A DNA stretch of 64,000 nt from NCBI GenBank assembly GCA_024220505.1, contig JAKZZE010000034.1, forward strand, positions 372,001 to 436,000, in the 5' to 3' direction. Shown here piece by piece: positions 41,400 through 52,225 of this stretch; positions within the stretch are counted from its first letter, which is position 1, and every line of letters starts with the position of its first letter. A model generated the notes under the pieces. The model was given only the letters and a program-made list of their open reading frames with translations. It was not told the origin of the DNA and did not search any database. Both the position numbers and the translations under genes were made by a program. Origin of the DNA: Rhizopus arrhizus. Taxonomy: Eukaryota; Mucoromycota; Mucoromycetes; Mucorales; Rhizopodaceae.

Positions 41400-42760
41400 C
41401 AGAAAGTATGGATGAAGAAGAAGCTCCCTGCTGAGAAGGGTGCCATTCTGAAGTCGGGTCAATCAACTGGACCAAAAATAAAACATCACGTCCAAGATCT
41501 CTACTTTGAAAAACAATATCACAAGTTGGATAAGTTCAAAAGGGTTCTATCAGCAACGGATTCAATAGTATTCTGGACCTAACTAACAATAGCCCTGAAA
41601 GAATTGGTCAGCGCGGTCTTTTTACGAAAGAGGAATGGTTGGAGCTCAATAGCAAGTGGAACAAGCAGAAGAACTGGTATCCATTAGATGACGATGTACA
41701 AAGAATGCTAAAGACAATTGAAAATCTTGCTGTCAATGACTTGAAGAAAGCATATGTCAAAACTCTCTCTTACCAAATTAAATATGCCCTTACAGAAAAT
41801 GAAGCATATTTTGAAGCCTATACATGTGTGTAAGTAGCGACGAACGCAATCTATTTATTCATTGCGTGTTTTCTATAGCTCATACATCTCTTTTTTAAGG
41901 TTGAAGACTTTATATAAGAAAAAAATATTGAGCAGCCCCTCCAACACCAAGTTTACGGAAGCAAATGACGTTATTAATGTCTGGTCAAAGATCTTTCAGT
42001 TTGTGTTTGAGGACAGCGCAAATAACTTGTTTTGCAAATGGTTAGAATTTGTACAAGCAAAGCAGCTAGCATTCTTCTGACAAGTCTTTATGTAGGGAAG
42101 ATTTGGTGGCAACAGATTCATCTAACAGCAAGAAAGAAAGCCAGCAAGACGATGACGTGACGATCAGTGATAAGGTTTATTTGAGAATATGCACTTAATC
42201 TAGTCATGGAAGAGTTGTCGATTGGCTTGCATCGAATTTGCAAAAAACAGTCATGACAACAAGTTCTATAGCGATCACAGAAAAGTACTTTGAGAAGGCA
42301 AAACAGTTGCTGATCAATTTTATAAGCCCCCTGGCTTGAAGAGTAGAGAGAAGAGAAATATTGCAGGCTGCTGCATGCAGATTGCCGATGTCGAAGGCCA
42401 GGCCATGAGTGTTCACTTGGTTGATCAAGGGCTGTATGTGACAAGTGGGCTAGGATCACTCAGACTATCATCTTCTCAGATTGAGATGAGAAAAATACGT
42501 GTTCTACTGGAAAGACTGTTCACTTTGAAATCTCTTGTATATGAAGAATTACTTTCAAAAACTAGAATTTGACAAGTCTTCTGATAGCAAGTCTATGGAA
42601 AGAAAACTAAAAATCAAAAGATCTTCATATGAAAGCTCTTCTAATGAAAGTTCTGACAAAGAACTCTCTGATCAAGAAGTCTCAGAGGAAGAAACCTCTG
42701 AGGAGGAAGTACCAAGCGAAGAGGTCTCAGGTGTTCATAAAGACACCAAGTATACTGGTT
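41400..42760 (+). pseudogene. Broken copy of a Mucorales-expanded protein family
   Basis: Coding stretches in changing frames line up as one protein. First an LTKEEWLELNSKWNKQKNWY-like segment and YQIKYALTENEAYFEAY (41639-41833), an intron-like gap, then NTKFTEANDVINVWSKIFQF (about 41960-42010). After several frame changes come FEKAKQLLINFISPLA, MQIADVEGQAMSVHLVDQG and SSSQIEMRKIRVLLERLFTL (42360-42540), and an acidic Ser/Glu tail (SEEETSEEEVPSEEV). From memory this resembles proteins of unknown function present in many copies in Rhizopus and relatives. Frameshifts and stops make it non-functional as read. Function of the intact family is unknown. Confidence 0.5.
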
Positions 42761-42769
42761 AGACTTGTG

Positions 42770-43237
42770 GCTCATGGTTTCCCCCTCCTCCAAAGAAAGA
42801 TCTGAGATATGGTGGCGTTTGGCACAAGTATCTTTTCTCGTCTCCCTTCTCTCTTGTTAGGACACTCTTTAGTTTTTTTTTTTCATCATTTTAGTTAGAT
42901 TAGTAAATCTTTTTTTTAAAAAAGCCAATCAATTCAGTAATATAAGTATATTCTTTCATATGTTTAATCCAATACCCAATAAAGTCTAAACTGTCCCTTT
43001 TCCCATTTTCTAAGATTATACTGCACATTGTATTCACAAAACTATTATATAAAACTACAACAAGGCCAGTCGTGACCTCAAAGGCTCAACCAATTTCTCA
43101 ATCGGGTATTAACACCGGATAGCAAGTAATCTAAAGTTCTTCTTAATTAAAATAAAGAAGTAAGATAAGGTGTCTGTTTATCTAGTTAGCTGTTCTTTAT
43201 ATACTAATTGATGAGCTGCTTATGATATTTTGGGATA
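42770..43237. other. Intergenic, nothing recognised
   Basis: AT-rich with one less AT-rich patch around 43060-43120. I looked for a tRNA or 5S gene in that patch and could not build one. Confidence 0.4.
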
Positions 43238-43279
43238 TTGTTATTGCTGTTTATCAAGTATGTGAGGTTATTTAGACTA

Positions 43280-43570
43280 TCTATTTACATTAGCTCAATT
43301 TTAAAGGCTTTCTATAATGAAATTCTTTATGCTCGAGTTTCAGATGCAGTAGATAAACTCACGAAAAGCCTTGAAGGCTCTTCTTTGAAACACACTGTTT
43401 TTGGAAAGTTCATGTTAGTATATTATAGTTTGAGTATCAAGAAAGTGACTTGTCATCATATTGCAAAAAACCACCCTAATAAGATCAATGTAAGACGTGA
43501 ATGGGCTGTAAATGATGCTGTGTTTTCTGTTGTTTTTGTTGTTTTTATTGCTTTTGTGGTGAGGTGACTT
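43280..43570 (+). mobile_element. Tc1/mariner-like transposase remnant
   Basis: An open stretch of about 95 codons contains LYARVSDAVDKLTKSLEGSS, VFGKFMLVYYSLSIKKVT, HHIAKNHPNKINVRREWAV. From memory this resembles the helix-turn-helix to DDE linker of mariner-type transposases common in Mucorales. The catalytic DDE part is not found after it, so only a fragment remains. GGCC-rich repeats downstream (43730-44310) could be ends of the same or related elements. Homology is inferred without alignment. Confidence 0.42.
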
Positions 43571-43733
43571 TACCTGCTTGATGCTGAAATCCCAGCTCTC
43601 GTCTCCTCTATGCCTATACTTGATTGTACTGACCATATTACCCTTCTGTGCAGTTGTTTGTGTTCGTCCTATCTCTTCTTCTATAAGGTTGATTCGAATA
43701 GCTTTAACAAGAAGTATTAATTAGGTCGGCCTC

Positions 43734-43775
43734 TTAGGGCCAAATCAGCCCCAAAGGACCGACAATGAATACATC
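43734..43775. repeat. GGCC-rich repeat copy A
   Basis: Contains GGTCGGCCTCTTAGGGCC and AGCCCCAAAGGACCGAC; the two parts are partly inverted relative to each other. Related to copies at 44085 and 44276. Confidence 0.5.
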
Positions 43776-44084
43776 TTTTTGAATGGATAAAATATTCTTT
43801 TTCGACAAACTCGCATTAGCCATAGATAGTATAGAGCCACTACAAGCATTTCATATTAGTTTAGAATTATTTTTGCTATTCGTCGTATCTCGAAATCCAC
43901 TTTTGAAATTGAACAATCTTATAGCTGTGACCTCGATACATCCATGTGTAATACATGCCATACAAACAATCTGCATCAAATCTGGTCTCTCCGAATGCAA
44001 CTGAATAAGTCTTTATGACTTCAGCTTTCTTCTCTTCTTTTTTCTCAATAAATCCTTGAGCTTGTTGTAATGTAGCCGTCGCCT

Positions 44085-44120
44085 AAAGATTTGACCCCAA
44101 GGGGCCGAATTTTTTTTCCT
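44085..44120. repeat. GGCC-rich repeat copy B
   Basis: Contains TTTGACCCCAAGGGGCCGAA followed by a T8 run. It shares GACCCCAAGGGGCCGA with copy C. Confidence 0.55.
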
Positions 44121-44275
44121 CAAGACCTTCTCTACCAGATAGATAGTCAACAGCTCACTTCTTGGTCTTTTTCTATCAAACAAAAACGAAATGAGCAAGG
44201 AAGATTTCCTCATTATGAGACACTTGAGCTCTTCTTTTCAATTTTATTTTGTGGCAAGATAACCACTTTTAACAT

Positions 44276-44310
44276 TCGACCCCAAGGGCCGATCGGGGTA
44301 ATTCCAACTT
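44276..44310. repeat. GGCC-rich repeat copy C
   Basis: Contains CGACCCCAAGGGCCGATCGG, near identical to copy B, about 190 bases away in the same direction. Possibly a transposon end. Confidence 0.55.
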
Positions 44311-44599
44311 GTTAATAAAAGACCGGCGTAAGAGCGAGAGTTATATGATGAAAGAAATAGATTGCAAAATAGTTTGAAAAGAAAGGGAACAGTAGAATAA
44401 AAAGTTAAGTGTTTATTTTCCTGAGAAATATGGATTAACAGACACAGACTTTTTATTATCTGAATGGTCCGTGTAATAATAAACGTTGCTGTACTCAGAT
44501 TACCGCAGAGCAAGCATTGACTTTAAATATCTGTATGATTGATCAAACAACTTCTCTACAACGAACACAAACATTAGACAATCGCTTCTATTTTGAGTA

Positions 44600-44946
44600 A
44601 CACTTTACATGGGCAATAAACGTCTTAGCTATAAACTCATTTTTATTACTTTCAACAATACGAAATCGTAGAGACAAGTTCTTCATCTGGTATTATCCAG
44701 ACTTTTGTAATAAATTAAAAAAAGTCTACTTTAAAGTCTATTCAAAAGAGCAGGTTGGAAGTATGTTCTTGATTTTACTCTTTTTTGACCACCTGAAAGG
44801 TTTCAGTGTTTGGTTGTCTCTCAGTTATCAACACAGCCCATCTATATGTGACAGGTCAAGCTAGCTTTGACGTGCTGCGTGTTTACAAGACTACTCGGAA
44901 TGAGAAGTATATCAGTGAATTGACATATAACAATCTCTTCTCATAA
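44600..44946 (+). pseudogene. Spliced coding-like fragment of unknown family
   Basis: An open stretch to 44760 ends KLKKVYFKVYSKEQVG and meets a perfect donor (GTATGTTC). The intron 44761-44824 ends TCTCTCAG, and the next exon reads INTAHLYVTGQASFDVLRVY and KTTRNEKYISELTYNNLFS before a TAA at 44944-44946. The join is in frame. No start or upstream exons are found. I do not recognise the family. Confidence 0.3.
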
Positions 44947-45339
44947 TAGATTGCTTACCGTCACTCAGAAAAACTTGATATCGGTATCTTTATCATACCT
45001 TAGCCTACTAGTAGAGTTAGTATGGTAATGTGACCTTCAATAAGCATTGTACAAACATAACTTTAAAAAATAAACCCAATCATCTAAATATAACTAAATG
45101 AACAATCAAGATCTAAACTACACAGCACAATATCCAGTTAGCATCATTATTTTTATTTAAACGTTATATTTTATTAAAGGTCCAATTGAGCGCTAAAAAA
45201 TAAAGGAAATAAGTGTCCGCCTGGACCAGGTCAATCCGTTTAGAGGTTTGATGTTTAGAAAAAAACCTTTGGGGTTCAAGGGTAAAAAAAAGAGAAAGGA
45301 AAGTAGGGTACATAGAGAGACATACAAAGCTAGTTAAAT
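44947..45339. other. Intergenic, nothing recognised
   Basis: AT-rich spacer before the 3' end of the LINE. The A/G-rich stretch near 45260-45300 could be the remains of the element's tail, but I cannot show it. Confidence 0.4.
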
Positions 45340-46345
45340 TGTCTCAGCTATTCAATTAGTTTTTGGCCATGAGGTGTTTTGCATGGGATGGTTGTATCGT
45401 GTTGTAATTGATCTAATTCATGGAGGATAGAACATATAACGGGCCATCGTCATGTCCAGGACAAAGCAATACTAGAGGGAACAAATACGCGTGTCTGAAG
45501 TATATTCAAAAGGAAAGATATAGGGTCAACTATTGTTTCAGGCATACAGAGACGACGATACGTATTTAGACAGCTGATGGCGTGATGTCTTGACAGGTTA
45601 TTGTTAGGATGGCGAGGGCAGGGTTTGGAGATCCCATCCGGCAACCAACCAAGGCGTCATCGTATACATCGACTTCTTTCTTCATGAGTCACTGGTAGCC
45701 ACAGGACAGGGTCAAGAGTGATTGTTGGTCGACAGCTGGATAACAGTCTGGAGTTCTTACCTTGTATCAGTTTTTCAAGGTTAGAGTGAAGAAATTTCTT
45801 TTTTATCGCTCTAAAGCCTCGGGCATCTAAGTCGGCTATCGTCGGCGGCATCAATCTCCACAGAGCAGTTTTTGATAGTCGATACCATTGATGACCTCTT
45901 GTGTATTGTATGTGTGTGGCATTAAGTGATACAGCAGTGTGTCCTCAGGCAAAGATAATGAACGAAAGAGGAATTGGGCTTGCAAGATAGCTATCCTTTC
46001 TTTCATTGTGGGTAACTTCGCCAAATGGAGCATCACCTTGGTGGATGTTTTTCTAGACGCACCGTAGATCTTATGTATGCATTTGTCTTGTGCCTCTTCT
46101 AAAGATTTCAGCTGAGTGTGATTGAAGCAGTTGATAGCTATGCCATATTCCATTTGTGACCGAACTATTTGAGCATAAAATCGAGAACATAGGAGCTGGA
46201 GAATCCAGATAGATTTACTCCAATAGAAGATAGGACATTCATTGAAGATATGGCTTTAAAAATATTGCTTTGAACAAGCTTCTCCGGATCAAGGTGACCG
46301 CCTGGTTTGAAGGGTATTCCTAGATAAGTAAAAGTTCTCGCTTGT
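45340..46345 (-). mobile_element. LINE retroelement, C-terminal (post-RT) part
   Basis: Minus strand. Coding stretches in neighbouring frames run from FTYLGIPFKPGGHLDPEKLV (just inside 46345), the conserved segment after the RT core, through MEYGIAINCFNHTQLKSLEE, QDKCIHKIYGAS and LHLAKLPTMKERIAILQAQF, to CPRHPNNNLSRHHAISCLNT, where Cys and His residues suggest the usual C-terminal zinc knuckle. It continues with weaker similarity to about 45340. Frame changes and stops show it is dead. It belongs with the two pieces that follow. Confidence 0.72.
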
Positions 46346-47070
46346 CCCGATATATAAAAAAGGCTCCACTGACGAACCGAGTAATTACTGACCTATCAGT
46401 CTAACTTCTATCTTTAAAAATATCTTGGAAAGTTGCATACAATATAGCTTGTAAACTAACGAATCTCCACTTGACATTGCACAAGGCGGCTTTAGAGAAT
46501 TCCGTGGCGCGATAGACCAAGCTCTTTGCCTTTCAGAAACCTGCCATGTACTGCGTTCACAATATCATAGCAAGTCCGTTTTAGCCTTTCTGGATATAAA
46601 ACTCGCCTATGATACTGTCGACAGGAACTATATATGGGAGATCTTACAGGTTTATATATCACCTCTACTCCTAGGTCTTCTATGCAACTTGTTTGACAAA
46701 GTACAGATAGAAGTACTCCTCTCAATTGCAACTTCTAGGCATTTTCATCCAAAGACTGGAGTACTCCAAGGGTCCATCCTCTCTCCTTATCTTTACTCGG
46801 TATATGTAAATCAACTTCTGGTATACCTACGCCCTCAAACCATAAAGGAGGATACATCGCCATTAAAGTTAGCACCACTCTTGAATTGCTTACTCTACGC
46901 GGATGACGTGGCTTTAATAGCCAATAGCTCAACCATGATTGACCTACTACGAAAATGCAAAGAACACAGTATACAAATGGGATACTGATGGAAGCCTTCA
47001 AAATGCGTCATCTTGGATAACCATCCACAAACAATAGTATGCGATTTATGACCAAGTTCTACCGCAACTT
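46346..47070 (+). mobile_element. LINE reverse-transcriptase core, inverted relative to its flanks
   Basis: Plus strand. Contains IYKKGSTDEPSNY and PISLTSIFKNILESC (one stop between), then VLAFLDIKLAYDTVDRNYIW (first catalytic Asp region), TGVLQGSILSPYLYSVYVNQ, CLLYADDVALIANSSTM (catalytic YADD) and KPSKCVIL near 47000. These are RT blocks in the right order, but on the strand opposite to the element's start and end. Confidence 0.75.
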
Positions 47071-47540
47071 GAACAACACGCCAAGATGGTGGAGTGTAAG
47101 ACCACATCCAGCACAAACGGAAGAGCAAAAGAAGGAGTGATGTCAGTAAGTGTCGTATAGGTCGTAGCATTTCATTCCAGAGGTGATCTACGCTAGGTGC
47201 TTTCTTTGCTGATAAGTTTCTAATGGTTTCTTGGATATCCTCTGCAGTAATTGGGCACTCTATCTCAAAGGGTAGAATTAGATTATAAATACTATTTCTT
47301 TGTACTTCTCTTAGTAGTTGTCCCAAAAAATATTCTCTAGATGTGAAGCTATTATGTCTGCAGCATACTGAGAACCTTGAGGTGTAGAAAATGTTGGTCG
47401 TAGGGTGCGATGTTTATGGATACGGCTGAGTTTAGAAATAGCTTTTGTGTACTCCCCAATTGTCATCTGATGACAGAACTTACGCCAATTTTCTCAATGC
47501 CGTTGGTGGATAAGACGCCCAAGCGTTGCACGTGCACCTT
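47071..47540 (-). mobile_element. LINE, start of the RT domain
   Basis: Minus strand. From 47480 down: an Arg/Lys-rich lead, FSTPQGSQYAADIIASHLEN, then PITAEDIQETIRNLSAKKAP, SVDHLWNEMLRPIRHLL and SYTPPSWRVVQVAV, which in intact elements runs straight into the IYKKG block now found inverted at 46346. The 5' part with the endonuclease is missing; a T15 run near 47540 marks the boundary. Confidence 0.7.
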
Positions 47541-48052
47541 TTTTTTTTTTTTTCCGGAAATCGCCATTTATTTTTTTAAAATGGACAAAATTTACCAGCC
47601 GCACTGTACATCCTAAAAAGAGATCATTGTTGCCTTTTTCGATCTATTTCTCCTTAAAGTTTCTTTCTTTATTCTTAAACCCCACAAGTTCACTTCACCT
47701 CAAGATTTGCTATCTACGTAAATGATAAAACTTAACAAGCTTCCTTTGAAAGTAAATTTTGTTTGGAAAAATCAATCCATTCCTTAAATCGTCGATTGAA
47801 ACGTTCAAAAAACTATCAACAGAAAATATCATTTTAACTTTTGTTTTGCTGAGTTTACATGATTTATCTCCGTACCAATAGGATTTATGTGATTATTATG
47901 TACTTGCGTTATTGACAGTATAGTTCAACCAATGTTTTTTAATTTCAGAAAAGTGAGAAAAAAAAAAAAAAAAAAAAAAGAAAAAGGGGGATGGGAATAT
48001 GTAAGAGAGGAGAGGGGGAATATTTTTATACAACAAAAGGGTTAACTTGCAT
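47541..48052. other. Intergenic, T15 and A21 runs
   Basis: Holds the poly-T run at the LINE boundary and a poly-A run of about 21 near 47958-47979. It includes the 3' UTR of the coiled-coil gene. No gene seen. Confidence 0.45.
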
Positions 48053-49831
48053 TTATTCTTCTGCAAGTGTTCCTAGTTCATTACTACGTCGAATGGAAGC
48101 AGATGATGAATCACTCTTTCTTGAATTATCTGTACTTGAATCTTCTTCACTACTGCTGAATACAGTATTATCATTACCTAACATTGGACCTTTTGAGCCC
48201 CAAGTGATCATACTCATACGACGTAAGGCTTTTGCCCAACCACTGTTACCGGATGTGAGTGTGGTTGAGATGGACTTTTCTGGTTGAAGGTTTTCAGAGG
48301 GAATAATGGAAGAGTGTCTCCTTTTATCCATTTCATTCAATGATGATGGTATTTGTGATGATGTATCTAAAGGTGTAGGATTATTTGATTTTGATCCCCA
48401 ATAAGAAATTGTACGACGACGTGGACGACCTACTGTTTGTGTTGGTTTGGTAGTATTTGTGTCAAAAGTGATCTTTGGTTCAACAGGAGTCACTGGTTTC
48501 TCCTCTTTTTTGGGTTGATCGATACTAAGGACATCTTCTAATTGCTTATTGTCAATGACCTTCATCAAGATCTTGTTCATATATAATTGAAGTGCTCGAA
48601 TTGTATCTTCAAGTTTCTTTATTTCGTCATTTAATTCTATAAATTAAATAAATAATCAAGTCTTTTGGTTAATAAAATAACTTACTTTGTATTGTGGTTT
48701 CTTGATCTTTTTGATTCCAGTCAGAAGCCATATTTAATTCGGCTGCTAAATTTAATCCATTTGATACTGTACTACTACTGCTACTATTTGATTCTTTCAT
48801 GATCACACTAGAATCATGTACCTGCTTAAACATACGAATTCATAAGATACAGAATACAATGAAATAATCAAAGAAGATATTTACCTGCATGATTGGATTC
48901 ATCATGAATTCACCATTCACTGTCTTTTCGTGTAACAATATTTGATAACTTTCATTGTCCTCCATTAGAGAACAGTTTAACTGTTTGACATTAGCAATCT
49001 CGTATTCCAAATGCTCCATTCTGAGTGATTGATTTTGAATTTGATTTTTATGTTCTTGTACAATCGTTCTTTGTTTATCTAATTCCATCTTGAGATCAGC
49101 AATCAGTTTATCCTGTGCCTTGATTGTTCTTTGAGCGATCTTTGCCTCTCTAGCATAAGAAGGGCTGGATAATTTGGGTACATTTAAATTGGTCGTAGTC
49201 TCTGCATCCTTCTTGTTTTCTTCAATATCGCCTAACCCAAATGGGCTTAGAGTAGTCACACTTCTTCTTCGAGGTGTACGAGGCTCGGCGATATTCAATG
49301 CTCTTATTTGATTATAAAGATCTGCTTCCCTTTGTTGCCAATCCATTTTATCCTTTTCAAACTCTTGAAGCTATTTCAAATGAATACACACATATCAACT
49401 CATCCTATTCATCTTACCTCCAACGTTAATTTCTTCTCAGCATCTTTTTTAGCTTTTGATAATTGATGTATTTCTCTTTTTAGTGTCGTTAATTCTTGTT
49501 CTTGGCTGTATATCTGAGTTTCAAGCCTTGCTTGTATATTACTGTAATTAGAGTTATCCATTTGCATAGCAGTAATTTTCTATAAATGCAATCAATATTA
49601 TTAAAATTACAATCTTTAGTTATTTACTTGTTTTAAATAATCATTGACATTATTTAATTCATTTTGTTGCTTAGTTTGATTATCAATGTTTATTCGAAGC
49701 TATAAATATATATCATTAATATCTCTCTTTATTCTTTTCTGCTTATTTACTTCATTATTTAATTCATGACTATGTTTTATCTCTTCTTGTAAGGTTTGAA
49801 TAACAATCTTTAGTTGCTCGTCAGTACTCAT
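48053..49831 (-). CDS. Coiled-coil protein of unknown function
   Basis: About seven exons on the minus strand from MSTDEQLKIVIQTLQEEI. Heptad-rich coiled coil (LRINIDNQTKQQNELNNVN, LTTLKREIHQLSKAKKDAEK, IADLKMELDKQRTIVQEHK, MEHLEYEIANVKQLNCSLME) is broken by a basic linker (PRTPRRRS). A second short coil, KKLEDTIRALQLYMNKILMK, is followed by a Ser/Thr-rich tail with two repeated patches, RPRRRTISYWGSK and ALRRMSMITWGSKGPM. Both have the pattern RR-x-S/T-x-x-WGSK and could be kinase sites. The tail ends LGTLAEE. I do not recognise a named family. Confidence 0.72.
48185..48420 (-). other. Duplicated RR..S-x-x-WGSK motif in the coiled-coil protein
   Basis: Two patches about 70 residues apart share Arg-Arg, a Ser/Thr, an aromatic or Thr, and Trp-Gly-Ser-Lys. 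Spacing and identity suggest a short linear motif used twice. Confidence 0.55.
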
Positions 49832-50142
49832 TATAGAAAAAAAAAAAAAGTTGAAAAAAGGAGAAGAACGAAAAAAAAAAAAAAAAAAAAAGAGAGAGAG
49901 AGAGAGAAAGAACGAGGGAGAAAGGTTTATAAAGGTTTATAAAAGCCTATACATGAAAAAAAAAAAAAGCAAGGAGGGCTTTTTTTATAAAAAAGACTGT
50001 CATTGTGCTACTTTCCAAACACGTTGTTTTTGCCAAGTTCAAAAAAGATCACTTTCTTGTTTATTTATTTGTTTATTATTGTTTCCTTACAAAGTAAACA
50101 AATAGGGTCAATAGAATATCATGAGTGAAACTAATATAACGC
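49832..50142. other. A-rich upstream region with A22 and (GA)n
   Basis: Read on the minus strand, this is the T/C-rich leader and promoter of the coiled-coil gene. It has an A14 run, an A22 run and an (AG)7-8 microsatellite near 49870-49905. The 84-codon frame on the plus strand is low complexity and not a gene. Confidence 0.6.
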
Positions 50143-50339
50143 TCAATTATCTATTATACAAATATTTAAACCATCTGGTCCTCTAGAAATGAAATACATA
50201 CAAAAAAGAAGCATAAGATCTAAAAAAGCAACTTTTTGTTTGTTAACCATAACTCCGCCAGTCAAGTGCCAAATCTTACTGTGAGATAATTTTACGTCAT
50301 TTATAAAAATAGGACCAAGGAAATCAAAGTTCACTGATA

Positions 50340-50580
50340 GTATTTTGAGTAAAGCCAGCCTTATTACAGACTTATTCACTCCAATCGTCTGCTAATTACT
50401 ACTTTAAAGTTTAAATAGCCAACTTCAATTACCCCTCTGGTTGATCAGGGGCACTGTTCCATCACCGTAATTATCTTCGGCTGTTTGTTCGCCGAGCTCT
50501 AGGTCATTGTTATTGTTGACAAGTCGCGTATTTTTTCTTTTATTTTTTCCTTCATAGACATCCTTCTTATTTTTATACAT
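50340..50580 (-). CDS. Possible small gene, about 55 codons
   Basis: A minus-strand ATG at 50580 opens MYKNKKDVYEGKNKRKNTRL, continuing to an acidic DLELGEQTAEDNYGDGTVPL. At INQRG it meets a donor (GGTAATTG). Splicing to the TTAG acceptor near 50390 would end the product ADDWSE. Basic first half and acidic second half; no domain known. A separate open stretch at 50143-50379 has no start. Evidence is thin. Confidence 0.3.
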
Positions 50581-50717
50581 GATTTTTTTTTAATAATATT
50601 AAGAAAATCTTTATACGTATTTTTCAAGACTTTATTTCATCTTTCGGTTCGTCCTATTACTCTCTCTCTCTCTTTTTCTGTAATTGCCTCTTGGAGAACG
50701 TTTGAAGATGTCTACAA

Positions 50718-52045
50718 TTATACGCGTGTGTCATCTATCTGTGTTTCAAATTCTATACGTTTCAGCGCACGATCCGCTTCTTTTATGCATTCAGGTTGCT
50801 TAAAGTCGCGTCCATGTTTACCGGCACTTTTATAGAATAGAGCTGCTTTTTGTTTATCTTTTGTTTGCTAACAACAATAACAAGAAAACATTTAATTTGT
50901 GACTTTGTGCGTCATTTTGTTCAAACACATACCTCAAACAGCATACCCATATTGTACAGCAAAACACCACATGTTTGATCACAGAGTTCATCATCGTTGT
51001 TTACTCTTTTAGTAGTTGTATTCTGAACTAGGTCTAAGCCTTTTTGTCCCCACAATTTAGCTTCTTCATATCTACCCATGTTAGCATACGATTCTGCTAT
51101 GTTGTTCATCAAAACGGCCGATTGACAGGAATCCATTCCTTTTAAACCAAGTGCGCGCATATAAAGATGAATAGCCAAGCTGTACCATAAAATTATTAAT
51201 TTAATCCTTTTGGGCTTATAAAAACAATCAACTTACTTTGGCTTATTCCTTGAGGCATAAAAAGTGCCAAACGCTTCAAGAGCAGCACCAACATCTGTCT
51301 TTGTTAACCAACTAGGCATGTACTCTTCATCAAAGATAACTTGATCGGTATCCTCATACTCTGATACTGGCTTGGATGAAACTTTCAACAAATGTTCCAC
51401 CGACCACTCATACCACCTTTCTGCCTCTTCATCCATTTTCATGGCTGCCGTTATATCTCCTAGCTTTTGGGCGATACCCACTGCTTTTTTTTGTTCCAAT
51501 GTCGGCAGCCTGTCGAGATCTGCTTGAAAGATAGCTTGGACTGGCTGCTCTTCTCCAACTTCATTTTCTAATCCCAGGAGGTGACTTAAACCCAATGTCA
51601 AGGTGTATCGAGCGTCTGATAGTTTGCCCATACGTTCTTGCAGTGTACCAAGCTGAATCATGATACCAGTGAGTGGTGCACCGTTTTTTTCTAGTTCGGG
51701 TGATTCGAGTGCCTCATGGAGTGCTTCTTTGAAATATTCAAGTGCTAGGTTGAGATCTTTATCTTGTTGATAATAAAGTGCTTTTCGGAGCGATCGACGA
51801 ATGGAAGCTGGGTACTTTTGAATGTTGGAGGTGAAGTGATTATAGAGACCTACACCAAGACAAACTAAACCAAAACTAATTAGTGCTGTAGATAAAGGAT
51901 GACGAAGTGTTCTTGACTGATTTGGAAAAGGTCTGGTTTGAGTTGTATAACAAGGTCTTTGTACGAGCCTTCGGTTGGAAATAGTTCCAGACTGTCTAGT
52001 TAGACGAGGAAAAAGACAGGGTTTGAAAAATCTTTGTATGTTCAT
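50718..52045 (-). CDS. Mitochondrial TPR protein, Mgr3-like
   Basis: Three exons. N-terminus basic and rich in Arg/Ser (RFFKPCLFPRLTRQSG, a mitochondrial presequence), then one membrane segment (ALISFGLVCLGVGLYNHF). The rest is tetratricopeptide-like helices: ALYYQQDKDLNLALEYFKEA, TGIMIQLGTLQERMGKLSDA, AVGIAQKLGDITAAMKMDEE, LMNNIAESYANMGRYEEAKL, CGVLLYNMGMLFE. The exon after 50870 finishes KAALFYKSAGKHGRDF and ends TRV. In yeast, Mgr3 of this build is an inner-membrane adaptor of the i-AAA protease. The family link rests on architecture. Confidence 0.75.
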
Positions 52046-52225
52046 TCAAAAAAAAAAGAAAAAAGAAAAAAGCTGTTCTCAAAAACCACTGATAATTTCC
52101 GAAAAGTGTACAAATTAAAGTAAACGCATACTATTGACCCTTTCTTCCTATCTGTTATATTGCTACTTTTATAGAAAAGCATGATACACTAATACTAGTA
52201 AAAAATAGCTGTATAGACTCACTTT

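Noticed and set aside
43060..43130. GC-richer patch tested as tRNA or 5S gene
   Set aside because: No acceptor stem or internal promoter boxes found.
46492..47001. Minus-strand ORFs over the RT core
   Set aside because: The plus strand here carries clear RT motifs (YADD), so the minus frames are shadows.
49851..50105. 84-codon Lys/Glu/Arg-rich plus ORF
   Set aside because: Translation of A-rich homopolymers and a GA microsatellite; low complexity.
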